Assembly (NCBI GenBank): GCA_025450155.1
Contig: JANWIB010000020.1
Span: forward strand, 1-8,594
DNA: 8,594 bases
Source: Sphingobacteriaceae bacterium
Lineage (GTDB): Bacteria; Bacteroidota; Bacteroidia; Sphingobacteriales; Sphingobacteriaceae
Direction of reading: 5' to 3'
Both the position numbers and the translations under genes were made by a program. The notes under the pieces were generated by a model. That model worked only from the letters and a program-made list of their open reading frames with translations, did not search any database and had not been told where the DNA came from. This document shows, piece after piece, positions 1 to 6,918 of the stretch; within the stretch, counting starts at the first letter, position 1, and each line of letters begins with the position of its first letter.

Positions 1-339
1 GCACCTTTTATTGCCGCAGGAGGAGTATATGAATTTAATGCAGCGGGAACTGTAGAGCAAATGATTGAGCAAATTATTACTCAAAAATGGGTTGCTTCAA
101 CACGTACCCAGGCTTGGGATGCATTTTTTGATCAAAACAGGACAGGATATCCTCAAATTAGCCCTGTACCTACTGATGCTGCAACGTATGTTCCAGGAAG
201 GTATACTATCTCTGTTAATTCAGTATTAGGTGCCGGGTTGCTACCGAGAAGATTGTTATTTCCAAAGAGTTCAAGCGACTATAATCCTAATACACCAGCA
301 GTAATTCCTATTACTACTAAAATGTGGTGGCATAAATAA
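1..339 (+). CDS. SusD-like outer-membrane lipoprotein, C-terminal end (partial)
   Basis: This is the 3' end of a gene that begins left of the window; frame 1 is open from base 1 and stops with TAA at 337-339, leaving 112 residues. The visible part has the usual C-terminal pattern of SusD/RagB-type nutrient-binding lipoproteins: a helix with QKWVAS...AWDAFFDQNRTGYP, then a proline-rich stretch, PRRLLFP, an N-rich turn (DYNPNTPAV) and the terminal TTKMWWHK. The spacing fits the SusD-like_2 branch best. Such proteins sit on the cell surface as a lid on a SusC-type TonB-dependent channel and help capture glycans or other oligomers. The partner SusC would be expected upstream, outside the window. 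The substrate cannot be told from this fragment. An ATG at 61 is internal and is not the real start. Confidence 0.88.
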   Translation, partial: APFIAAGGVYEFNAAGTVEQMIEQIITQKWVASTRTQAWDAFFDQNRTGYPQISPVPTDAATYVPGRYTISVNSVLGAGLLPRRLLFPKSSSDYNPNTPAVIPITTKMWWHK

Positions 340-370
340 TTATAAATATTAATTATAAATTATTATCGAT

Positions 371-892
371 ATGAAATTTAAAAACATAAAATATACATTA
401 TTATTAGCGGTGGGAGCCATGGTCTTTTCAGGCTGTGAAACCCTGCCCGATCAGAAAGTTGAATATACGCCTACGTTTGCAGTATCTGGTGAGTGGGTGG
501 TACATGTTAAAAATAATGCAACCGGTGTATATTTTGGCCAAACCGCGGCACGTCCGTTAGGTACTGGCTTCTCAATGCGTACCTATAATACATCCGAAAA
601 TGTTAGCAATAAGATTTGGGTTCGTTTAGGCACAGCAGCCCAAGCCGTAGCTATTTTAGGTAAAGCAGATTGCGATGTTAACCAGAGAACTATTTCTGGG
701 GCAGGAATTGCTAATGCGACTAAAGGTGGAACCTTTACGATTAATGAAGGAAAAGTGCTTATCGGTTCTACAAAGTTGCATAGCGGTATTATGGGTGATA
801 GTATTCATGTTAATTATACTACAACCTTTGATGGTAATACTTATATTGTAGAGGGTCATCGTAGATCTGCATGGAACGAGGATGAATATTAG
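371..892 (+). CDS. Small lipoprotein of the Lipid_bd (putative lipid-binding) family
   Basis: The 173-residue product has a type II signal peptide: a basic n-region (MKFKNIK), a hydrophobic core and the lipobox FSGC with the lipidated cysteine at residue 22. The mature part is a compact beta-rich domain with GEWVVHV near residue 39, MRTYNTSEN and KIWVRLG in the middle, SG..GDSIHVNYTTTFDGNTY further on, and the ending VEGHRRSAWNEDEY. This ending and the TYNT and DSI motifs match, from memory, the Bacteroidota family called lipid-binding putative hydrolase (PF12888), whose members often follow SusD-like genes. The biochemical role is not established despite the family name. It lies 31 bp after the SusD-like gene and before a terminator, so it is probably the last gene of that uptake operon. 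No catalytic residues can be claimed. Confidence 0.85.
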   Translation: MKFKNIKYTLLLAVGAMVFSGCETLPDQKVEYTPTFAVSGEWVVHVKNNATGVYFGQTAARPLGTGFSMRTYNTSENVSNKIWVRLGTAAQAVAILGKADCDVNQRTISGAGIANATKGGTFTINEGKVLIGSTKLHSGIMGDSIHVNYTTTFDGNTYIVEGHRRSAWNEDEY

Positions 893-906
893 TTACTTTT
901 TAATGT

Positions 907-947
907 AACAAAAAAGCCTCGCCATTTTGGCGAGGCTTTTTTGTTTT
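907..947 (+). terminator. Strong intrinsic terminator after the SusD/lipoprotein operon
   Basis: A perfect inverted repeat pairs 907-924 with 928-945 around a three-base TTT loop; its GC core is GCCTCGCC against GGCGAGGC, flanked by A6 on the left and T6 on the right. The T tract makes it a rho-independent terminator for the + strand, starting 14 bp after the lipoprotein stop. The matching A tract means it could also end transcription from the opposite strand. It separates the left operon from the one starting at 1079. Confidence 0.93.
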
Positions 948-1078
948 AACTAAGGTTTGTCTGATAATTAACAAATATGATTTTATAAACGTGTATAGAT
1001 TTTTATGTTTCGCAGTTATTGTAGCATTATAAATATTATTTACGTAATCTTATTCATTGTACTTTAAATTCAAATTAA
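948..1078 (+). promoter_or_regulatory. Presumed promoter region of the receptor operon (no clear boxes)
   Basis: This 131-bp AT-rich gap follows a strong terminator and precedes the first gene of the next unit, so a promoter is expected here. The best match to the Bacteroidota -7 consensus TAnnTTTG is TATGTTTC at 1004-1011, with one mismatch and no TTG at the expected -33 position. No operator repeat or riboswitch-like structure stands out. The region assignment rests on context, not on a recognised motif. Confidence 0.3.
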
Positions 1079-1801
1079 GTGTTATATAAAATATCGCGAT
1101 ATCTATTTTCTATTTCTTTTTTATTAAATCCTACGCAAGTTAAAGCGCAACCTGATAGTTCTAATACGGCTATAGCTAATGTCGTTTCTTTATATAATCA
1201 CTCAAAGGAAGGACAATACAGTTTAATCTCTGGTACAGAGTATATTGGGTTTTCACCCGATATTAAAGGGCATCCTTATTTGGAATCATCGGAATGGCGT
1301 ACTGGCTCAATATATTATGATGGGGAGTTATATAATAATGTTACTATGCTGTATGATTTAGTTAATGATGAGCTTATTGTACCGCATTTTAATAATTTTT
1401 ACAGAGTAGTACTTGTAAAGGAGAAGGTATCGCAGTTTTCTTTTTCAGATCGTTTTTTTAAAAAGATTACAAGCGATAAACAAAAGCCAATAATAGGCAC
1501 CGGTTATTATGAATTCCTTTATCAGAATGAGGATATGCAGTTAATTGCAAAGCGGATAAAAACCATTAGAACAATACAATCTTCCGTTGAAAGGAAAATT
1601 GAGAAAGAGTTTGATACCCAGAATAGGTACTACCTAATAAAAAATGATATTTATTATAGTGTTAAAAATCAAAGGGATTTAATTTCTATACTGGAGGATA
1701 AAAGAAAAGAAATTCAAGCTTACATAAGAGAAATAAACAATGAAGTGAACTCTGAAGACATTCTTATCAAAATAGTTGAGTTCTATGATAAAAAAATGTA
1801 G
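1079..1801 (+). CDS. Unrecognised secreted protein, first gene of the receptor operon
   Basis: The 240-residue product is not assigned to a named family. The start is GTG at 1079: an in-frame TAA lies immediately upstream (1076-1078), and only this start supplies the N-terminal signal peptide (MLYKISRYLFSISFLL, likely cut after VKA around residue 23). The mature protein opens with LYNHSKEGQYSLISGTEYIGFSP, followed by IKGHPYLESSEWRTGSIYYDG and VTMLYDLVNDELIVPH, a beta-rich pattern. The last third is charged and helical, with many Lys and Glu and possible coiled-coil character (about residues 190-238). The gene overlaps the receptor start by 17 bp, or abuts it if the receptor begins at 1803, so translation is probably coupled. 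Similar proteins seem, from memory, to precede STN-type TonB receptors in Sphingobacteriales. It is probably periplasmic or on the outer membrane; its function is unknown. Confidence 0.75.
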   Translation: MLYKISRYLFSISFLLNPTQVKAQPDSSNTAIANVVSLYNHSKEGQYSLISGTEYIGFSPDIKGHPYLESSEWRTGSIYYDGELYNNVTMLYDLVNDELIVPHFNNFYRVVLVKEKVSQFSFSDRFFKKITSDKQKPIIGTGYYEFLYQNEDMQLIAKRIKTIRTIQSSVERKIEKEFDTQNRYYLIKNDIYYSVKNQRDLISILEDKRKEIQAYIREINNEVNSEDILIKIVEFYDKKM

Positions 1802-4577
1802 CATGCGTTTCTTGAGGTATTTCATCTTATCAGTTTTATTTCTTTTAATTAATTTAAATCTACTTGCACAAGAAAGAAGAGACAGTGTTGTAACTACTTC
1901 TAAAAAGACTGATTTCGAACAATTTATTGAGCAATTGGAAAAGAAAAGCGGTTACAGGTTTTATTATAATCCCCTGCATTTTGATAGTCTTCAAATAAGT
2001 ATAGATACGACTCAAAAATCTTTAGATATGATTTTAAATCAGCTTTTGGAGAATAGTGATTATCATTATATTATTGATTTGCAGAGAAATATTTTTTTAA
2101 CAAAAAAATATGAAATCAAGGGTCTGCCTAAAGAGTTTTTTGATGACTCAATAGCTACTGTTGAAAATAAGGAATTTAAAATTGAAGATTATTTATTAGG
2201 GAGCAAAAAGAAGGAAGTTGTTTCTTCTCTGGAAAATAAACTATATGAATTGGGTACAAAACAAGCTACACCGAAGCAAGGAAAAGCAGTATTGGTTGGA
2301 TATATACGCGAGGAGAAAACAGGTGAACCCGTAATTGGGGCGACAGTGTATATCGAAAATCCCAGAATAGGAGCTTCTACAGATCAGTTTGGTTATTATT
2401 CTATTGCTATTCCACTGGGAAGAAATGTATTGTACATAAAGGCTATTGGAATGAAGGATACTAAACGTGATATAGTAATGTATTCTGATAGTAAACTTAA
2501 TATCCAATTAAAGGAACAAGTACGTTCCTTAAAGGAAGTTGTAGTTACTGCAGATAAAGTGGCTAATATCAAGAATGTAAAAATGGGAGTGGAGAGGTTG
2601 AGTATAAAGACTATTAAGCAAGTTCCAACTGTATTTGGTGAAGCCGATGTGTTGCGGGTTGTTCTTACTTTGCCAGGAGTAAAATCGGTTGGAGAGGCTA
2701 GTACCGGTTTTAATGTAAGAGGTGGGGCAACGGATCAGAACCTTATTCTATTTAATGACGCGACTATTTATAACCCATCTCATTTTTTCGGATTTTTCTC
2801 GGCGTTTAATCCGGATGTGATAAAAGATGTGGAGCTTTATAAAAGTAGCATACCAGCAAAATATGGGGGGCGTTTATCCTCAGTATTAGATGTTAGTAGT
2901 CGGGAAGGAAATAGGAAACGTTTTTCGGGAACGGCGGGTTTGGGGCTTTTAACAAGCAGATTAAATATAGAGGGTCCTATTGTTAAGGATAAAACTTCAT
3001 TTATTTTGGGTGGCCGCACTACATATTCTAATTGGCTTTTAGGTTTACTGCCAGAAAAATCAGGCTATAAAAATAGCAAAGCCTCATTTTATGATGTTGA
3101 TTTACATGTTGCCCATGAGTTTAATAGGAAAAATAGCTTATATTTTACGGGATACTTAAGTAATGATAGGTTTAATTTAAATAGTGATACAACCTACGGA
3201 TACAACAATAAAAATGTATCTCTTAAATGGAAGCATAGTTTTAATAATAAATTTTACGGGGTATTAATTACAGGATATGATGGATACAAATACAATGTTA
3301 CCAGCGAAAAGAATCCGGTAAATGCATATCAGCTGGCTTTTGATATTAACCAAGGCAATTTAAAGACAAATTTTACTTATTACCTCAATTCCAAAAATAC
3401 TATTGATTTTGGCGTTAATTCTATTTACTATAAATTACACCCAGGTTCTTTTAAACCTAATGGAAAAGAGTCTTTAGTAGTAAGTGACATAATATCTCCA
3501 GAACAAGCTTTAGAAAGCGCTGCATATATAGGAGATCGTTTTGATATTACTTCTGCCCTTTCGCTTGATTTTGGTATCCGGTACTCTTTGTTCAACTATT
3601 TAGGCCCCAAGTCCATCTATACCTACCCAACTAATATTCCTAAAAATGAATATAATCTATTGGATACTGTTGCATATAGCACAGGCGACTTGATTAAAAC
3701 TTACCATGGCCCAGAATACAGGCTTTCGGTTAGGTATGCGATTTCTAATAATCTATCTGTTAAAGCGGGTTACAATACTTTAAGGCAATATATTCATATG
3801 CTTTCAAATACTACCGCTATTGCCCCTACTGATATATGGAAATTAAGCGATCTAAATATCAGGCCGCAGGAGGGTGATCAACTTTCGGTTGGGGTTTATA
3901 AGAATTTTCTTTCTAACTCAATTGAAACATCTGTGGAAGCCTATTACAAACGGCTAAAAAATTACCTGGATTATAAAAGCGGGGCTGTATTGGTGTTAAA
4001 TCATCATATAGAAACTGATGTAATTAATACGCAGGGAAAAGCATATGGATTAGAGTTAATGATCAAAAAAACCACAGGAAAACTTAATGGTTGGATGAGT
4101 TATACCTATTCAAGAATATTACTTCGGATGAATGATCCTCTACTGGGGCAGTTAATAAATGGGGGTGAATACTATCCTAGTAATTATGATAAGCCTCACG
4201 ATTTTACATTAATAGGTAATTATAAATTCTCTCATCGCTTTAGTGTTTCATTAAATACCAATTATAGTACGGGCAGGCCAATTACTTTACCTATTGGAAA
4301 ATATCATTATGCCGGATCGGAACGTGTATTGTATTCGGATAGGAATCAATATCGAATTCCTGATAATTTTCGAATTGATTTTTCAATGAATCTTGAAGGC
4401 AATCATAAAGTAAACCAATTAACTCATAATTCATGGACACTGGGGGTGTATAATTTGACCGGAAGAAAGAATCCTTATTCTACTTATTTTATTTCTGAAA
4501 ATGGAGTGGTAAAAGGGTATAAGCTTTCCATTTTTGGCAGCCAAATTCCCTTTATTAATTATAATATAAGATTTTAG
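1785..4577 (+). CDS. TonB-dependent outer-membrane receptor with STN and carboxypeptidase-D-like N-terminal domains
   Basis: A 930-residue outer-membrane receptor/transporter energised by TonB-ExbBD. From the N-terminus: a signal peptide (MIKKCSMRFLRYF then a long hydrophobic core, cut after LLAQ near residue 29); an STN-like signalling domain at about 42-109 (FEQFIEQLEKKSGYRFYY...SLDMILNQLLE...NIFLTKK); a linker; a CarboxypepD_reg-like beta-sandwich at about 168-245 (VGYIREEKTGEPVIGATVYI, GASTDQFGYYSI); the junction LKEVVVTA near 250; the plug at about 252-373 (LPGVKSVGEASTGFNVRGG, AKYGGRLSSVLDV); and a beta-barrel ending in FINYNIRF. The length is normal for the class. ATG 1785 is preferred; ATG 1803, just after the upstream stop, also leaves a good signal peptide, while TTG 1776 is less likely. 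No SusD follows; DUF4249 lipoproteins do, only 3 bp downstream. The STN domain suggests possible regulation through a FecR/sigma pair, but neither gene is in the window. The substrate is unknown. Confidence 0.93.
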   Translation: MIKKCSMRFLRYFILSVLFLLINLNLLAQERRDSVVTTSKKTDFEQFIEQLEKKSGYRFYYNPLHFDSLQISIDTTQKSLDMILNQLLENSDYHYIIDLQRNIFLTKKYEIKGLPKEFFDDSIATVENKEFKIEDYLLGSKKKEVVSSLENKLYELGTKQATPKQGKAVLVGYIREEKTGEPVIGATVYIENPRIGASTDQFGYYSIAIPLGRNVLYIKAIGMKDTKRDIVMYSDSKLNIQLKEQVRSLKEVVVTADKVANIKNVKMGVERLSIKTIKQVPTVFGEADVLRVVLTLPGVKSVGEASTGFNVRGGATDQNLILFNDATIYNPSHFFGFFSAFNPDVIKDVELYKSSIPAKYGGRLSSVLDVSSREGNRKRFSGTAGLGLLTSRLNIEGPIVKDKTSFILGGRTTYSNWLLGLLPEKSGYKNSKASFYDVDLHVAHEFNRKNSLYFTGYLSNDRFNLNSDTTYGYNNKNVSLKWKHSFNNKFYGVLITGYDGYKYNVTSEKNPVNAYQLAFDINQGNLKTNFTYYLNSKNTIDFGVNSIYYKLHPGSFKPNGKESLVVSDIISPEQALESAAYIGDRFDITSALSLDFGIRYSLFNYLGPKSIYTYPTNIPKNEYNLLDTVAYSTGDLIKTYHGPEYRLSVRYAISNNLSVKAGYNTLRQYIHMLSNTTAIAPTDIWKLSDLNIRPQEGDQLSVGVYKNFLSNSIETSVEAYYKRLKNYLDYKSGAVLVLNHHIETDVINTQGKAYGLELMIKKTTGKLNGWMSYTYSRILLRMNDPLLGQLINGGEYYPSNYDKPHDFTLIGNYKFSHRFSVSLNTNYSTGRPITLPIGKYHYAGSERVLYSDRNQYRIPDNFRIDFSMNLEGNHKVNQLTHNSWTLGVYNLTGRKNPYSTYFISENGVVKGYKLSIFGSQIPFINYNIRF

Positions 4578-4580
4578 TGT

Positions 4581-5738
4581 ATGAAATTCTTTTATCAGAA
4601 GGTAATAATCGGTTTCGTAATTTTATTAATTGTTCAATGTAAGGAGGCGTATGAGCCTGCAGTGCAATCTTCAATTCAGCGCTACCTGGTAGTGGAAGGA
4701 TTCCTTAACGCTAATGGACCTACTACAATTAAAATTTCTAAGACCTCCTCGGTATTGAAGAATGAAGAGATGCAACCTGAAGTAGGTGCTCAAGTAAGAG
4801 TGGAAAGCACAGGAAATAGTGTTCATACCTTAAGTGGAAACACAAATGGCGAGTACACTGCAAATATTCCGGTCAATATAAACGAAAAATATCGCTTACT
4901 CATAAAAACATCTAATGGAAAGGAGTATGCATCGGCATTTGTACCTGTTTTAAAAACACCAGCCATAGATAGTATATCATGGGTGAGAGAAAAAAATGGA
5001 GTCCAGATTTATGCCAACACCCATAATCCGGCCAATAATACTCGATATTACAAGTGGGAATATGAAGAAACCTGGGAGATTATACCGGAATACAGGTCAA
5101 AGTTTGATGTGGAAGAGTTTGCGGATCTTGAAAATCCGGTCCCACCGGTTATATATATTTTTCATCCACGAGATCCGGACCGTTTCCCAAGAATTTGTTG
5201 GGGTTCTGCAAAATCATCACAAATTATATTAGGGTCTTCTATAAAATTAAGTGAAGATCGGATATATCTTAGCCCGCTTACCTATATTCCGCCCACCTCT
5301 GAAAAGGTAGTTCATAAGTATAGCATACTGGTTAAACAACATGCCATTTCCAGGGAAGCCTTTGATTTTTTACAGAATATGAAGAAAAACACCGAAGAAC
5401 TCGGCAGCATTTTTGATCCCCAGCCCTCAGAATCACGTGGTAATATAAGCTGCTTAACTAATCCTGATGAACTGATAATTGGGTATTTTACTGCAAATAC
5501 GGTTGAAGAGAAACGAATATTTATTAAGAACGAACAAGTTCCCGGATGGGAATATGATTCTGGTTGCTTCATAAAATGTCCAGAGAATGATGAAAGACCT
5601 TGTAAGTATGAAGAAATATTCCCTGCGTTTATTCCATTGTATAGAAAGGTTGGAGGGGGATATACATCGGCAGACCGAAAATGTGTGGATTGCCGTTTAA
5701 GAGGTGGCGATCCTGTTAAACCAGATTTTTGGCAGTGA
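4581..5738 (+). CDS. DUF4249-type lipoprotein, first tandem copy
   Basis: The 385-residue product matches the DUF4249 family of Bacteroidota, found beside TonB-dependent receptors. A short basic and hydrophobic signal (MKFFYQKVIIGFVILLIVQ) precedes Cys20, the probable lipidation site, though Gln at -1 is unusual for a lipobox. The mature part starts KEAYEPAVQS and continues with YLVVEGFLN and a beta-sandwich region (GAQVRVES, GEYTANIPV, NEKYRLLIKTSNGKEYASAF), then RYYKWEYEETWEI and a helical part with FDFLQNMKKNTEELGSIFDPQPS. It ends with the family-type CVDCR (Cys368, Cys371) and VKPDFW. Cys329, Cys333 and Cys341 form an extra cluster not matched in copy 2. It starts 3 bp after the receptor stop, so it is co-expressed and probably its surface partner, in place of SusD. 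The exact role is not established. Confidence 0.9.
   Translation: MKFFYQKVIIGFVILLIVQCKEAYEPAVQSSIQRYLVVEGFLNANGPTTIKISKTSSVLKNEEMQPEVGAQVRVESTGNSVHTLSGNTNGEYTANIPVNINEKYRLLIKTSNGKEYASAFVPVLKTPAIDSISWVREKNGVQIYANTHNPANNTRYYKWEYEETWEIIPEYRSKFDVEEFADLENPVPPVIYIFHPRDPDRFPRICWGSAKSSQIILGSSIKLSEDRIYLSPLTYIPPTSEKVVHKYSILVKQHAISREAFDFLQNMKKNTEELGSIFDPQPSESRGNISCLTNPDELIIGYFTANTVEEKRIFIKNEQVPGWEYDSGCFIKCPENDERPCKYEEIFPAFIPLYRKVGGGYTSADRKCVDCRLRGGDPVKPDFWQ
4638..4671 (+). repeat. 34-bp exact direct repeat, copy 1 (lipobox cysteine region)
   Basis: The bases are identical at every position to 5837-5870. In both genes the repeat begins on the codon for the lipidated cysteine and encodes the Cys followed by KEAYEPAVQS, with all third-codon positions the same. 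The flanking base on each side differs, so the identity ends sharply. It contains TAAGGAGG at 4640-4647. Confidence 0.95.
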
Positions 5739-5761
5739 ACCTACAATAAGACTCATTGTAA

Positions 5762-6910
5762 ATGAAAAGAATCAGACAAATTAAACGCATCCTCTTTTAT
5801 TTTGTGATTGTTTTTTTTGCTTTTGTAATTGGCGGTTGTAAGGAGGCGTATGAGCCTGCAGTGCAATCTTTGGCTAATAATTATTTGGTAGTTGAAGGGG
5901 TTTTGAACAGTAAGGGCCTTACTATTATTAAACTTTCGCGTGCTGTAAAAGTTTCTTCTAAAGAGATTAAGGGAGAATTGCATGCAAAAGTAACGATAGA
6001 GAGCTCAAATAAGACCACTTATACCTTAACCGAAAAGGGTAATGGAGAGTATAGTGCTATTATTCCGGTCAATAATAATGAAAAATACCGGTTGTATATA
6101 AAAACTACAGATGGTAAAGAATATGCTTCAGCATTTGTTTCGCCTTTACAAACTCCACCCATTGATGAAATAAATTGGAAAAGGGAAAAAGACGGGGTGC
6201 AAATTTACACCAACACCCATGATCCTAATAATAACACATGGTATTACCGTTGGGAGTATGAAGAAACGTGGGAGTTTGTTCCTGAATACCTTTCTAATTT
6301 GGACTATATAGAAAGTACATCACGTTTTGTAGATGCTCCTTTTACGCGGTTTCCTTCGGTTTGCTGGCGTTCTGAAAAATCAAATGTGATTATATTGGCT
6401 TCTTCTAAAAGATTAAGTTCAGATGTAATTTATCTTAATCCCACCTCATTTATCCCGCCTAAGTCGGAAAAACTTAGTATTAGGTATAGTATTTTAGCCA
6501 AACAATATGCACTTACTCGAGAAGGATTTGAGTACTGGCAAAATATAAAAAAGAATACTGAACAATTAGGGAGTATTTTTGATGCTCAACCATCGGAATT
6601 AGATGGAAACATTAGATGTTTAAGTAATTCAGAAGAGTTGGTAATAGGTTATTTCACAGCTTGTTCAATTGAAGAAAAAAGAATATTTATAAGTAATTCA
6701 GAAGTGCCCGGTTGGGGATATCGATCTGATTGTAGGGATGTATCTGTAAAAAACAACCCCGATAGTTTAAGTAGTTATTTTCCTGGATATATACCTTTAT
6801 ATGCTATTAATGGCGGAAATGGTGGAGTAGATAGATATGTAGGAGCCCCGCCCAAATGTGTGGATTGTCGTTTAAAGGGTACTTCGGTTAAACCAAATTT
6901 TTGGCGATAG
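5762..6910 (+). CDS. DUF4249-type lipoprotein, second tandem copy
   Basis: The 382-residue product is a paralogue of the preceding gene, about half identical by eye along its length. It has a longer signal peptide with a canonical lipobox (VIGGC, lipidated Cys26) and then the same mature start, KEAYEPAVQS. Shared blocks include NYLVVEGVLN, NGEYSAIIPVN, KEYASAF, YYRWEYEETWEFVPEY, WQNIKKNTEQLGSIFDAQPS and the end CVDCRL (Cys366, Cys369) with VKPNFW. Compared with copy 1 it lacks a short proline-rich stretch before the FP..CW motif and has a different, glycine-rich loop (NGGNGGVDRYVG) before the CVDC motif. It lies 23 bp downstream of copy 1 and 8 bp before the next start. It is probably a surface-exposed partner of the receptor; two copies suggest alternative or complementary ligands, which is inference. 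Confidence 0.9.
   Translation: MKRIRQIKRILFYFVIVFFAFVIGGCKEAYEPAVQSLANNYLVVEGVLNSKGLTIIKLSRAVKVSSKEIKGELHAKVTIESSNKTTYTLTEKGNGEYSAIIPVNNNEKYRLYIKTTDGKEYASAFVSPLQTPPIDEINWKREKDGVQIYTNTHDPNNNTWYYRWEYEETWEFVPEYLSNLDYIESTSRFVDAPFTRFPSVCWRSEKSNVIILASSKRLSSDVIYLNPTSFIPPKSEKLSIRYSILAKQYALTREGFEYWQNIKKNTEQLGSIFDAQPSELDGNIRCLSNSEELVIGYFTACSIEEKRIFISNSEVPGWGYRSDCRDVSVKNNPDSLSSYFPGYIPLYAINGGNGGVDRYVGAPPKCVDCRLKGTSVKPNFWR
5837..5870 (+). repeat. 34-bp exact direct repeat, copy 2
   Basis: Second copy, 1199 bp downstream of the first and in the same orientation and codon phase. It covers Cys26 to about residue 36 of the second DUF4249 lipoprotein. TAAGGAGG lies at 5839-5846. Confidence 0.95.
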
Positions 6911-6918
6911 TAAATACA

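Noticed and set aside
338..370. Short repeated AATTATAAAT pattern between the SusD-like gene and the lipoprotein gene
   Set aside because: It is AT-rich low-complexity sequence, normal for spacer and upstream regions in Bacteroidota, and it is too short and simple to call a regulatory repeat.
1004..1011. TATGTTTC as a definite Bacteroidota -7 promoter box
   Set aside because: It has one mismatch to TAnnTTTG and lacks a TTG at the -33 position, and such matches are frequent by chance in AT-rich spacers.
4996..5232. Open frame of 78 codons on the + strand inside the first DUF4249 gene
   Set aside because: It is out of frame with a gene supported by a paralogue and by family motifs; it has no signal peptide or own context.
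5753..5983. Antisense open frames, such as those at 656-859, 2241-2507, 5312-5572, 5753-5983 and 7390-8001 on the - strand
   Set aside because: They lie wholly or largely opposite well-supported genes, have low-complexity or basic translations with no recognisable motifs, and are explained by AT-rich coding sequence on the other strand.
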